Shown one piece after another: positions 46,160 to 57,620 of a DNA stretch of 64,000 nucleotides. A program made the translations under genes and the position numbers. The stretch comes from Anaeromyces robustus (Eukaryota > Neocallimastigomycota > Neocallimastigomycetes > Neocallimastigales > Neocallimastigaceae), in contig MCFG01000291.1 of assembly GCA_002104895.1 (NCBI GenBank), positions 1 through 64,000 of the forward strand. Direction: 5' to 3'. The notes below the pieces were generated by a model that was not told the DNA's origin, did no database searches, and was given only the letters and a program-made list of their open reading frames with translations. The stretch's first letter is position 1, and each line of letters begins with the position of its first letter.

Positions 46160-46985
46160 AAAGTGATTGAATATATTTTATGAATATCAAATATTTTTAT
46201 ACTAATATATTTTATGATTTTCAAATATTTTTATAATATACTTTATTAATATCAAATATTTTTATACTAATATACTTTATGAATATCAAATATATTATTA
46301 TATTTTATTAATATCAAATATTTTTATATATTATTATACTTTATTAATATCAAATATATTATTATATTTTATTAATATCAAATATTTTTATATTATTACA
46401 TTATATCAATATATATATGAAAAAAATATATATATAAAAAATAAAAATTAACAACAAATAAAAAAAAAATAATAAAAAATTTACAAATAAAAAATAAAAA
46501 ATTTTCAAATAAAAAATAAAAAATAAAAAATAAAAAATAAAAAATAAAAAATAAAAAATAAAGATTGAATAAAAAAAAAACAGTAAATAAATACTTATCA
46601 ATAAATGTATATATAAATATATATAAATATATATAAATATATATAAATATATATAAATATATATAAATATATATAAATATATATATAAATATATATAAAT
46701 ATATATAAATATATACTTATATATAAATATCTATTAAATAAAAATTTTAAAACCATTTTTATTCTTTCGATAGAAAAAAAAAATTATTTCTTTTTAAATG
46801 GTTATTTAAAAATTTTACTCGAAATATTAAGATATAATAAAATAAATTTGAAAAAAAAAAAATTAAAAAAAATATTAACATTGGAATTAATAATGAAAAA
46901 AGTATTATGTATTAAAATATAATATAATAATATATATAATATAATATAATATAATAAAATTTATAATATTTCAAATTAAAATAAA
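46160..46985 (-). repeat. Spacer D, inverted copy
   Basis: Reverse complement of the 11041-11799 type: ttttatgaatatcaaatatt repeats, an A-rich part with aaaaaataaaaa, and an (ATATAAAT)n array at about 46600-46725. No gene. Confidence 0.65.
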
Positions 46986-47694
46986 TTGTTTAATATTTAT
47001 TTATATAATAAAAATGTATTTTTTTTATAAATTTCAAATAGTATGATAATAAATTATTATTATATCAATATTATATATTCGCTAATTAAATATATATAAT
47101 CAACATTAAAGAAAAAAGTCTACTTAATTTAAAACTATCACATTTTACGTTTAGGTTTATTAAAAAATTATTTATCAAGCTAGATTATTCAAATATTATC
47201 TTATCTTATTTATAAATATAAATAAGATAATAAAAAATTTATTATTATTATTAATAGATTTATATAATTAATAATAAAATAAAAAAGAGGTTACGTTAAA
47301 GCTATATATTTATAATATACTGAATACAGCAAAAGATTATATATAATTAGATAATATTATATATATTTCATTATTTATGAATATTTTTAATTAAGTATTC
47401 AATGAATTCTTTATATCTTTATATTAAAGTAGTTTATATAATATAAATTTTTTGTTAATGTCTGTTAAATGTTGTACAAAATATTATTCTGTGTATTAAC
47501 CCTTATAGTAATTATTTAATCTATATATAATATATTATGATATTATGGGACATTTTATTAATATTTATTATATCTAATAATTATTAAACACATAATATTA
47601 ATATTTATTATATATATAATACTACACATCATAGAACATTATATTAATATTAATAACATACTATATATATTTATAACGTACTATATTATATAGA
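46986..47694 (-). repeat. Dispersed repeat R, copy 3 (inverted), truncated at its junction with a type-3 gene
   Basis: It contains, inverted, aaacctaaacgtaaaacgtg (47143-47162), taacgtaacc, gggttaatacacagaataat and tataatatagta. It stops at about 47694, within the motif agtaattctata, where type-3 coding sequence begins. Confidence 0.7.
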
Positions 47695-48856
47695 ATTACT
47701 TTAACATCTTTTATATTTTTCGTTAAAGTGGATTCTAACATTTGTTTAGAATAATTCTTTAAGTTATTATAAATTTCGAAATCTTTTTCTTCATTCAATA
47801 TTTGTTTAAATTTTTCAAACAATTCTTCATTTGGAATTCTGATTTCACCTTCATTATACGTTAGAAATCCGTAAACAACCATTAATGAATACATTTCATT
47901 TTTCATACTTTCATTGTTATTTATTAAAGAATTTTGCTTTGTTTCTTCATTTATTGCTTGCTTTTGCTTATTTCCTACTCCATATCCATCTAATTTTATT
48001 TTTATTTTGTCATGTGTAATTAATTTTAAAAAATCATCCTTTATTCCATAAATATTAAAATTAAAACTTTCTTTTATTTCTTTCATAGGTCCTGTAGATG
48101 TCCAATAATTACCTGTACTATTATTTCTTAAAGCATTAACTATTGAAAATGAATTAAATATATTTTCACCATTAATATTATATCCGTTATACCGTTCTTT
48201 CATTTCTTTTAATTTTAATTTTCCATTAATTTTACAAAGAGCTTCAACTTCTTTTTCTTTAAATCCAAAATATTCATAATATATATCATCTTTTAACATT
48301 GAATATTCTGAAAAAAAATTTAATGCTGATCCAGTCAAATTTTTTCCTATCGGTAATATTCCTGTCATATATGTCAAAGCAACATAAGATTTATCATTTA
48401 ATAAATCTTTCAAATAGATTAAAAAATTATCTCTTTCTTCAATTGTATATTTATCATTACAAAATATATAGTCCCATTCATCTATTACAAATACAAATTT
48501 TTCTTTGGTCATAGAATAAAAATAATCTAAAAAAATAGCTAATTTATTAGAATTTATGTTAATTAATTTTAATAAAGATTCTATTTTTTTTAAAATTGGA
48601 TTATATTCAAGATATTCAAAATTATCTTTTAATTCATATAAAATTCTATTTTCTAATGTGGATAAATAAACTTTTAAAAATTCAAAACCTTCATGATATC
48701 TTGAAAAATCCAAATAAATTGTATGATATTTTCCCATAATTTCTTCATATTTTGATTTCCCTTTTTCTGTATTTATATCTTCATTTTTTGAAATATTTAA
48801 TTTATTAAATATTTCTTTAAATTCTTTTTTTTTCCTTTTACTATAATATGCAATTT
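47661..48856 (-). pseudogene. Type-3 AAA-like / PD-(D/E)XK gene, truncated at both ends
   Basis: Nearly identical in DNA to 39790-40950. It lacks the first ~65 codons: the reading starts inside AYYSKRKKK at 48856, so Walker A is gone. It also lacks the nuclease domain, breaking off at TLTKNIKDV near 47700. The frame then runs into repeat R for a few codons (KVILYNIVRYKYI). Walker B FVFVIDEWDY is retained. Internal frame intact, so the truncations are recent. Left end of duplicated block B. Confidence 0.85.
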
Positions 48857-48942
48857 TAACGGGAGTATATTGCGGGAGTGGGAGTATTGCATTTCGACAT
48901 AATCTATGTTTGATGGCTTTTTAATGTATTACAATGTGGCTT
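48855..48942 (-). repeat. TIR-like motif, left end, block B
   Basis: ttttaacgggagtatattgc with an internal partial duplication (gggagtgggagtattgc), then atttcgacataatctatg and acaatgtggctt. It directly abuts the truncated type-3 gene. In block A, 390 bp separate the equivalent points. Confidence 0.5.
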
Positions 48943-49331
48943 AAAAAAATATAATATATAAATAAATGAATAAATAAATAAAATAAAAAATTTAACCTTT
49001 GTATTTTTAAATAAGAGTGATTATATTGTAAATTAAAAATAAATAATATTCTTTTAAAAATATTGTAATATATGTTTATTATTTGAATTATTATAAAAAA
49101 AGGTGTTGTTAATATATTAATTTCATGTTTAACAATAATATATTTTATTTTATTTTATTTTTATTTTATTTTATTTTATTTTATTTTATTTAATTTTATT
49201 TGTAATTGTAACTTATTCTATATTACTATTTATTTTATTTTAATTTATTTTATTTTTTAACAATAAATAAATAAATATCAAAAAAAAAAAAAAATATGAT
49301 ATATAATAGTATATTTAATTATATTAAAGTA
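48943..49331. other. AT-rich part of block B intergenic region
   Basis: (ATTTT)n at 49140-49200. Matches 41420-42310 of block A in part, with deletions. No gene. Confidence 0.5.
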
Positions 49332-51183
49332 ATATAAAATAAAATAAATATGAAATGATGTAATAATTTAATATTACCTTTTAAAGTAAAAATAAATAAA
49401 GACTAAAATGAAATAAAAAATATATAAAGAATAAAATAAAATAAACAGAATAAATAAAAAAAAAAGATTAAAACAAAAAAAAATTAAAAAATAAATAAAT
49501 AGAAATAAAAAAAATAAAAAATAAAAATTATAATTAAAAATATTTATAATGAATGGTTGATCAATTAGAAATAAGTGAAACCAATGAAAAAAGAAACCAA
49601 ATCATTGTAAACAGAAAGTATAAATTTAATTTATGGTATACAACTAATAATACAAAAGTATTCAAATGCACTGAATATAAAACAGTAAATAAATGTAAAT
49701 CTTATATTACTTTAAATGACAATAATAAAGTAATAAAATATGAAAACAAACATACTCATCCAGGAAAAGAATATGATGCATCTGTATCAATAGTAAAACA
49801 TAAAATGAAAAATGAAATTAGAAAAAGCTCATTCCCTTTTGATATAAAACCAAAACGTATATATGAAGAAATATCTCAAGAAATTGGATATATATGCCCT
49901 GAATATAATACAATTAAATCCCAAATATTAAGATATAAAAACAAACAACTACCACCTGATATATCAACATTTAATGAAATTCCAGATGAATCTGAATATT
50001 ATATAAATGAAAGAAATGAAAATTTTATGATATTCAAAAATTCTAATATTATAATTTTTCAATCACCATTCCAAACAGAATTGTTTATTGAATACAACGA
50101 AAATATGTTTGTTGATGGTACATTTTATATTGCACCAACATTTGGTTACCAAGTGTTTATAACAAGAGTATATGCTCCAGAAATAAATAGTTTTTACTCT
50201 ACATCACTATCTATATTAAATAATAAAGAACAATCAACCTATGAATTGTTATTTGAAGAATTAAAAAAAAATGCAAGTAAATATAATAATAATATTATAA
50301 TTACACCAAAAATTTTGCATTGTGATTTTGAAAAAGGTATATCCAATGCTGCCATTAAAATATTTCCTAATATAACTATTAAATATTGTGTATGGCATTA
50401 TAAAAGATCGTTAAAAATTCAAAAATATAAATTATGTCATAATGAAGTTGAACATAATCATAATATTTATTTATTTTATAAAGCTGTTACAAATTTTCCT
50501 TTTATAAATCCTGAATATATATTTGATATTTATAATTATATTAAAATTATATGTCAAGTATATAATTATTATCATTTTTTAAATTTTTTGGAATATTTTA
50601 ATAAGACTTATTTATATAAATATGATATTCAATGTTGGAATTATTGTAATGATATAAATCACATAACAAATAATGCTTCAGTATCTTTTAACAATTACTT
50701 AAAAAAATTGTTTTACAAAAAACCTTCTTTCTATGAATTGATTTATCATTTAAAAAAAGAAGAATCTTTATCTTACAATAATTACAAAAGGAAAATTGGA
50801 GGAATTTGGAAAAAAAAAGAAGAATATTAACAAAAACTGATGAAATCAATGATTTAATTAAAAAATATAAAAAAAAGGAATCCGAGTTAATTGATAAGGG
50901 ATGTGATAGAAATAATATCATTGATTTATGGTATAAATGTTTATTAGAATTAAACAAGCTCTAAATTTATAAATAATAATTAACTAGAATATAGTTTAAA
51001 TTATATTGATATCAATATCAATATATTTTAAAAATATCAATATCAATATATTTTATTAATATTAATATCAATATATTTTATTAATACCAATGTCAATATA
51101 TTATATTAATAATTATATCAATATTTGAATTTTATTTAAAAATATTTAATATGATAATAAATTTTATTTTATTATTTTATTAG
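49332..51183 (+). mobile_element. MULE-type DNA transposon insertion
   Basis: Comparison with block A, where the flanks are contiguous, shows an insertion of about 1.85 kb. It is bounded by tattaaagta (49322-49331) and tattaaaata (51184-51193), a near-identical 10-bp pair as expected for the 9-11 bp target duplications of Mutator-like elements. The ends are AT-rich and only weakly inverted-complementary, so terminal inverted repeats are not certain. Carries the transposase gene 49553-50964. Confidence 0.65.
49553..50964 (+). pseudogene. FLYWCH / MULE-type transposase, frameshifted near its 3' end
   Basis: Residues about 10-75 form a FLYWCH-like zinc finger (NLWYTTNNTKVFKC, C.S.ITL, HTHPG). 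The core has MFVDGTFYIAP with the first catalytic aspartate (about residue 188), LHCDFEKGISNAA with the second (about 260), and CVWHYKRS. At the position where relatives have TNNxxE, this reads TNNASVSFNN, so the third acidic residue appears to be valine. The frame opens at 49553 and stops at 50828-50830. Shifting within the A9 run at about 50809-50817 restores a plausible end (ILTKTDEINDLIKKYKKKES to ELNKL, stop at 50962). It is therefore probably inactive. FLYWCH-MULE proteins are common in anaerobic fungi. Role: element transposition, in the nucleus. Confidence 0.8.
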
Positions 51184-51273
51184 TATTAAAATATTTAGTA
51201 AAATAAAATGGAAAGGAAAACTAATTAAAGAATTGAAGAAAATAAAAATTAAATAAAATTCTTAACAAAAAAT

Positions 51274-51304
<31 letters not shown>

Positions 51305-51737
51305 TTATTATTATTTTTATTTTATTCTTTTAATGTTGAAAAAAGTGGCGTATTACATATTTTGTATTTATATTACAGAAATTTATGTCAATCATACATA
51401 AATTATGTCGAAATGCCACACATCCGCCACACATCCTAATATTATATTTTAAATGATCACTTGAATGTTTTTTAATTAATTTAATTTTTATTTTTTTAAA
51501 TGCAAAAAATTAAAAAAGATTTTGAGTTTCAAATTATTTTAAAGCTTTTTTTTTTTTTTTTTCGTTTTTCATTTTATTATAATATTTTTGTTTTTATAAA
51601 GTAAATAAGAAAAAAAAAAAAAAAAAAAAGTAGTTGCTATTAATAATTACACTTTTTTATATTATAACAGCTATTCTTACTACGGTAACTACAACCGAAT
51701 AAAAATAATTATTAATAAAAAATTTTTATAAATTAAA
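51184..51737. other. Promoter-proximal region of the type-2 gene, block B
   Basis: (TTTA)n at 51271-51306, TIR-like motif (51342-51436), then the conserved leader ending tagttgctattaataatt, ttactacggtaactacaacc and gaataaaaataattatta directly before the ATG. The leader is shared with block A at nearly full identity, more than the rest of the intergenic region, so it probably holds the promoter and 5' UTR. Confidence 0.5.
51342..51436 (+). repeat. TIR-like motif, right end, block B
   Basis: aagtggcgtattacatattt, ttacagaaatttatgtcaat, catacataaattatgtcgaa and cacatccgccacacatcc (tandem end). Very similar to 57300-57379. Confidence 0.55.
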
Positions 51738-53552
51738 ATGGGATTTATTATTGATAGTCGTGATATGCATTTCAAATTTTTGAGTATATTAAATCAAGTA
51801 TATAAGTATGAACTTGAAGATAAAATTGTTAGAAAAAAATTATTTGCAGATAAATCTAATATTATAAATGATTTTAATGAATTAATAAATAAAGATAACG
51901 AAAAAAATGTATGCATTACAAAACCAAGAAGATTTGGAAAAACATCAATAGGTGCAATGCTAGTTACATATTATAGTAAAGGAATAGATTCTAAAGAAAT
52001 ATTTGACCAATTAAAAGTATCTCAAGGAAAGAGTTCTAATGAAGAATTAAATAAATTAGAAAGGAAACAATATGTTGAATTCCAAAATAAGTATCATACA
52101 TTATATTTTAATTTCTCTAATGATGTTGATGGCCATTACACTTTAGATGAATATTTAGCATCAATTAATCAAGATTTAAAGAATGACATTAAAAAATTAT
52201 ACCCAAATTCTGAAATATTAAAAAATTATAATGATAAAATTTTCAAAAATCTCCAAAGTTTAAGTTCGGAGTTAATAGAACAATTTGTTTTAATTATTGA
52301 TGAATGGGATTATATAATTACTAATAAAAAATTTTCTTATGATGAACGAAATAGATATATTTCTTTTTTAAAAGATTTAATAAAAGATAAATCATATAAT
52401 GCTTTTACTTATATGACAGGAATAACACCAATAGCAAAGGAATTATCTCAATCTTCAATTAATTGTTTTAACGAATATTCAATCCTAAACGATGATATGT
52501 ATTATCAATATTTTGGTTTCACAGAACAAGAAGTCCGAGATTTTTGTAAAGATAATAAATCTATTACGTATGAAAAATTAGAAGATTGGTATAATGGATA
52601 TAAAGGGCCTAATGGTGAAAAAATATTTAATACATGGTCAGTATGTCAAGCTTTAAGTAAAAATAAAATATGTAATTATTGGAATAATTCAGGTCGTTCT
52701 GATGAATTGATAAGTATAATTAATTTTAATATAAACGGTATAAAAGATGAAATTTTAGAATTAATTAGAGATAAAAAACTCTCTCAAAAAGTACATATAT
52801 ATGGAGCAGAAGATCAACAAAAAGAATCAGAAAGAAATGAAAAAAAAAGTGAAGATAAAATGAAAGAAGAATTATATTCAAAAATGGTTACATTTGGATA
52901 TTTATCTTATTATAATGGGAAAATATCTATTCCAAATAAAGAATTATTAGAAAAATTTAAAATACTTTTAGGATCAAAAGGTGATTTAAAATATTATTAT
53001 GATATGATAAATAATTCCGATGAAATGATAAAAGCGACATTAAATAAAGATACAAAAACAATGTGTGAAATTTTAGAAAAGTCACACATAATAAAAGTTA
53101 TGCCAAAGGATAAAATTGATCATAGTATTTTAAAACGCATTTTGGATTTTGTATATTTTAATATTAGAATTAAATATAAATATGGAGAAGAAATAAATGC
53201 AGGAAAAGGAACAGTAGATCTTATTTATTATCCAAAAAATAAAAAAGAACCAGTAATTATAATAGAATTAAAAGTGAATAGTTTAGCAGAAACAGCAGTT
53301 AAACAAATACATAGCAAAAAATATTATAATAATTTAAAGGAAGATGGATATATAGGAAATGTTTTATTAGTAGGAATTGGTTACAAAAGTCAAGACAAAA
53401 CATATACATGTATGGTTGAAGAGCGTGATTGTGACTTTAAATTTCTTTATAAATCTAAATCATCATCAAAATCTTTTAATAAAAAAAGGAAAATATCAGA
53501 TTATGGAATGTCCAAAAGATTAAAAAGTAGTGATAAAAAATTAAATAAATAA
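51738..53552 (+). CDS. Type-2 AAA-ATPase-like / PD-(D/E)XK protein, intact (604 aa)
   Basis: Single-unit architecture. FADKSNIINDF (about 37-47) corresponds to the family's DKT motif. Walker A is KPRRFGKTS (62-70), Walker B is FVLIIDEWDY (183-192), and YMTGITPIAKEL and QYFGFTEQEV are the conserved C-terminal parts of the NTPase lobe. The nuclease-fold domain (about 475-565) has GKGTVDLIYYPK with the aspartate, IIIELKVNSLAETA with E-x-K and QIHSKKYY. The basic, Ser-rich tail (NKKRKISDYGMSKRL) looks like a nuclear localisation signal. All catalytic positions of the PD-(D/E)XK fold that I can see are kept. This is the best candidate for a functional member in the window. No introns. Head-to-head with a truncated type-3 gene. 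Biological role unknown. Confidence 0.88.
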   Translation: MGFIIDSRDMHFKFLSILNQVYKYELEDKIVRKKLFADKSNIINDFNELINKDNEKNVCITKPRRFGKTSIGAMLVTYYSKGIDSKEIFDQLKVSQGKSSNEELNKLERKQYVEFQNKYHTLYFNFSNDVDGHYTLDEYLASINQDLKNDIKKLYPNSEILKNYNDKIFKNLQSLSSELIEQFVLIIDEWDYIITNKKFSYDERNRYISFLKDLIKDKSYNAFTYMTGITPIAKELSQSSINCFNEYSILNDDMYYQYFGFTEQEVRDFCKDNKSITYEKLEDWYNGYKGPNGEKIFNTWSVCQALSKNKICNYWNNSGRSDELISIINFNINGIKDEILELIRDKKLSQKVHIYGAEDQQKESERNEKKSEDKMKEELYSKMVTFGYLSYYNGKISIPNKELLEKFKILLGSKGDLKYYYDMINNSDEMIKATLNKDTKTMCEILEKSHIIKVMPKDKIDHSILKRILDFVYFNIRIKYKYGEEINAGKGTVDLIYYPKNKKEPVIIIELKVNSLAETAVKQIHSKKYYNNLKEDGYIGNVLLVGIGYKSQDKTYTCMVEERDCDFKFLYKSKSSSKSFNKKRKISDYGMSKRLKSSDKKLNK

Positions 53553-53701
53553 AATAATTTAATAATAATATAAATGTATAATACTTAATAATTAAAAAGC
53601 TTAATAATTGTATTTATTTTTTTTTATTACTAATTGCGATATTAATTATCAGAAATTCCCCTAAGATAATTCAGATTTAATATCTGGAAAAATAAAACGA
53701 G
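53553..53701. other. 3' flank of type-2 gene and end of block B
   Basis: gcgatattaattatcagaaa to ggaaaaataaaacga is shared with block A. The block ends at about 53700, where a T run of 21 begins. Confidence 0.6.
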
Positions 53702-54891
53702 GTTTTTTTTTTTTTTTTTTTCATACATTTCTCATTTAATGACATCATTTATTTTTTTGTTATTAATCATACTATAATATATAAATTACTATCATAAAAG
53801 AAAATTTTTATATTTTAAATTTCCATTAAATATTAATATATTACTGAAATATAAAATATAAAATGTATAAACTAATTTTTAAATTTTTTATATTTAATAA
53901 ATCTTTTTAATATTAATTTTAATATCAATTTTAATGGTTTAATAATAATAATAATAATAATTAAAATACATTATATAAAATTTATATAAAATAATTTAAA
54001 ATTATTTTAAAATCATTATAAAATCATTATAAAATCATATAATCTAAATTAATAAAGGAACTAGAATTGATCATGAACTTATAAATAATATTTAATAACA
54101 ATTGTCATTTTAATTACTATATTACTCATTTTTATTATTAAATAAATTGTAAAAAATGATAAAGAAAAAAAAAATAAATAAAGAAAAAATAAATTTTAAT
54201 GAAATAAATTGATTTAATAATTTGAATAAAGAAAATAATTTAAATATTATTTAGAAAAAAAAAATTATAATTAATAATTATAATTATAATAAAAAAGTAT
54301 AAGATTTAATAAATTTTATTATATTTTAGAATATTTTTTTTATTTTTTGTAATTACAAAGATAAAAAAAAAAAAAAAAAAAAGTTTTATGTATATATATT
54401 GAATATAATAGAACAATTCAATACAACGAGATTATACTTTTAATATATAAATTATACTTAATTTATTTGTATAACGAGAATATGACATAATAAAAAGATT
54501 TTATTATTTCAAATTTTTTTAAATGTTTTACAAATTTTTTTATTATTTCCAATTTTTTTAAATGTTTAAAAAATTTTTTTTTATTACTTCATTTCTTTGT
54601 AATTTATTATTTAATTTAAAAAAATTTTTAAATATTTAATAAAGTAATAAAAATTTTTTTAAATTAAATATTATAATTTACAGAGAAATAAAGTAATAAA
54701 AAAAAAAATTTATTATTTTATTTAATAAAGTAATAAAAAATTTTTTTTACTTAGCATTACTAAATAAAGTAATAAAAAAAATGTTTGGTTAGAAAAATAA
54801 TTTATATAAAAAGACAACAAATTCGTTTTTTTTTTTTTTTTATTCTTTATCAATTATTAAAAAAAAAAAAAAAATTTTTTTTTAATAATAA
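53702..54891 (-). repeat. Upstream region U, inverted copy
   Basis: Reverse complement of 14749-15960: taaaatttccattaaat, gaattgatcatgaactt, gtataacgagaatatgacat, aagacaacaaattcg. It ends at a type-1 start codon (54904). No gene beyond that start. Confidence 0.7.
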
Positions 54892-54962
54892 AAAAATCAT
54901 AATATGCCAAACACATATTTTAATCCTGGTGAAAAATATGTGTTTGGCATATTATGATTTTT
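54892..54962. repeat. Perfect 29-bp-arm hairpin containing the type-1 gene start
   Basis: Arms 54892-54920 and 54934-54962 are exact complements around a 13-nt loop (taatcctggtgaa). The left arm plus loop is the type-1 start, ATGCCAAACACATATTTT.. = MPNTYFNPGEK. The right arm is that start turned back on itself. All of the gene body and spacer D are missing, and repeat R follows at once. Confidence 0.9.
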
Positions 54963-55690
54963 ATGTTTAAGTTTATTAAAAAATTATTTATCTAGATTCA
55001 AATATTATCTTATCTTATTTATATATATATATAAATATGATAATACTAAATTTATTATTATTAATAAATTTTATATAATTAATAATAATAAAAAAAAGGT
55101 TTCGAAAATTAATTATTTTGTTAAAAATAATAAAATAGTTTTTTTTATTATTAAGTAATATTAATATTATTCTTAATGAAAAAAGAAAAGTAAACTTATA
55201 GAGGATAGTTTTAATAAACTTTCTACATTTTCCAATGTACTTTTGGATTTTTTTTGTGAAAGGGACAAAAAAAATAAAAGATTATATATAATTAGATATA
55301 TATTTCATTATTTATGAATATTTTTAATTAAGTATTCAATGAATTCTTTATATCTTTATATTAAAGTAGTTTATATAATATAAATTATTTGTTAATGTCT
55401 GTTAAATGTTGTACAAAATATTATTCTGTGTATTAACCCTAATAGTAATTATTTAATTTATATATAATTTATTATGGGACAATATTAATATTTATTATAT
55501 ATATTATACTACACATCATAGAACATTATATTAATATTAATAACATACAATATATATTTATAACATACTATATTATAGAATTACTTTATTATAGAACATT
55601 TTATTAATTGATATTTATTATATACTAGAATACCACATTATAGAACATTATATTTATATAGTATAATATACTACACCTATATAGTTTAAT
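54963..55690 (-). repeat. Dispersed repeat R, copy 4 (inverted)
   Basis: It begins aagtttattaaaaaattatt and carries ggtttcgaaaattaattatt, gtgtattaaccctaatagta and accacattatagaacattat, in the reverse order of copy 2. A patch at about 55190-55270 (tatagaggatagttttaat, ttgtgaaagggac) is not in the other copies. Confidence 0.7.
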
Positions 55691-56678
55691 TTTTTTAATA
55701 TATTTAATATATAATATTAAAAAAAAAAAAATAGTCCAATAAAAAAAATAATATAAAATTAAATTTTTTTTATAAATTTCATTATATACATATAAAAATA
55801 TTAGTAATTTTTGCTAAAAAAAGTATTTTTTTTAATTATTATTATTATTTATTGATAATTGATATATATTTTATCCATTTTATACATGAATTTAACTTGT
55901 AAATATGAACAATTATTTTTAATATATATTATTTTATAAACATAATAAGTAATCATTTTATTTTAAAATTATTAATTATTCTATTTGTTTATATATATAA
56001 TTTTTTTCACCGGGATTAAAGTATATGTTTGACATATTAAATTCTAATTATTTTTATTATTATGATAAAAAAAATTATTATTTATTAAAGATTGAATAAA
56101 GAATTTTTTTAAAAAAAAAAGAATTAATATTCTTTTTATATATATATATATATTTTTTTATTTTTAAAACAATTTTTATATATTACTTTTTTAAAGTTAT
56201 TTATATATATTTCTTTATTATTTTTATTAAATTATTTAAGAAATAAAATATAACTTTTATTTATTTTAATAATATATATAAAGTTTTTTTTTTTTTTAAA
56301 AAAAATTTTTTTATTGGCCTTACTGTAATTTAAAATATATATTATTAATTTGCCTTCCCCATTTAATATTGCTAAATGCAACACACTCATTTATATATTT
56401 GTTAACTCTTTATCATTAATTATATTAATAATGTTTATATAACTTAATAAATGAATAAAAAATAAAATATATATAATATATAATATATAATATATAATAT
56501 ATAATATATAATATATAATATATAATATATAATGAAAAAAGTATAAAAAAACAAAGAAATGATTATCTTTTTTTAAAATTTTTATTTTTAATAAAAATAT
56601 AAAAGATAATTTAAATAATAAATATAAAAATTATTAAATAGTAATAACAATACTTGAAATAATATTAATAATAATATA
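55691..56678. other. AT-rich stretch
   Basis: Apart from the 36-bp gene-start fragment at 56000-56035 it holds only A/T runs, (TA)n and a (TATAA)n array at 56470-56533. No gene. Confidence 0.5.
56000..56035 (-). pseudogene. Orphan start of a type-1 AAA-like gene (12 codons)
   Basis: The minus strand reads ATGTCAAACATATACTTTAA then TCCCGGTGAAAAAAAT = MSNIYFNPGEKN, nearly identical to the first codons of both type-1 genes. After that the similarity ends and a stop follows within a few codons. Confidence 0.75.
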
Positions 56679-57115
56679 ATGAATAATATCAATTTAATAG
56701 ATAATAATAATAATATCATTGATAACATGAATAATAATAAAGTTAAAATAATAGTAATAGTTTAATAAATAATTATGACCATTTATTTAATAATAATATT
56801 TTAATATTTAATGAGAGTATAAACGATAAATCTACTTTAATGAAAATTAATTCAAATGCTTTTAATAATAAATTTGAAAATGAAAATAATAAAAATGTAT
56901 ACAAGTGTGTTTTAAAAAATGAATTAAAAAATCCTCTTTTTTTAATGATAGCAAAATTAATTTTAAAAAAAAGTGTAAAAAAAAAGGAATATTGAATATA
57001 TTATATTCCAAATAATGAAATAAAATCAAAAGTATTAAAAAGAAATAAAAAAAAAACAAAAGCAAACCTTGATATAGAAATTAGTACAAAAAAAAAAAAA
57101 AGTAAAAAGATATAA
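56679..57115 (+). pseudogene. Decayed Asn/Lys-rich protein gene
   Basis: A start MNNINLIDNNNNIIDN (56679) is followed by a frame change near 56755. It then continues NNYDHLFNNNILIFNESIND, STLMKINSNAFNNKFENENN, VYKCVLKNELKNPLF. A TGA at 56993-56995 interrupts, then YIPNNEIKSKVLKRNKKKTK and DIEISTKKKKSKKI to a stop at 57113-57115. The basic end recalls the tails of the nuclease genes, but no domain is recognisable. Likely a nuclear protein remnant; could also be chance. Confidence 0.35.
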
Positions 57116-57620
57116 AATAAATTTAAAAAATTGATTTTAAAAAATAATTATAAAAATAATAATGAAATGTTATTTTTTTTTTAATTAATTAATATATATT
57201 TATTTTATTTTTATTATTATTATTATTATTTTTATTTAGTATTATAATATTACTTTTTATAATATTATTAATTAGTATAGTCTATTGTACGAATATATAT
57301 ACATATTACATATTTTTGTATACATTCTACAGATATTTATGTCGATCATACATAAATTATGTCGAAATGCACCACATCCAAAAAAAAAAAAAAAAAAAAA
57401 AATTGAAAGATGGAATAAAAAAAAAGGAAAATTATTAAAGTAATTAATTTTCTGTATATATATTCTGAATGTATGCTTACAAAAAGAATAATATATATTA
57501 TTAATGTTTCATACTTTTTACTACTTTCTTATTTGTATTAAAATATATATATATAGAATTTATGTTTATTAAAAAAGAATTATAATTATATATATAATAT
57601 ATAAAAAAAATTTTAACTCT
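57116..57620. other. AT-rich stretch with a fifth TIR-like motif
   Basis: The motif at 57300-57379 (tctacagatatttatgtcga, catacataaattatgtcgaa, accacatcc then an A run) matches 51342-51436. No partner motif in inverse orientation is seen nearby. Otherwise non-coding. Confidence 0.5.
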
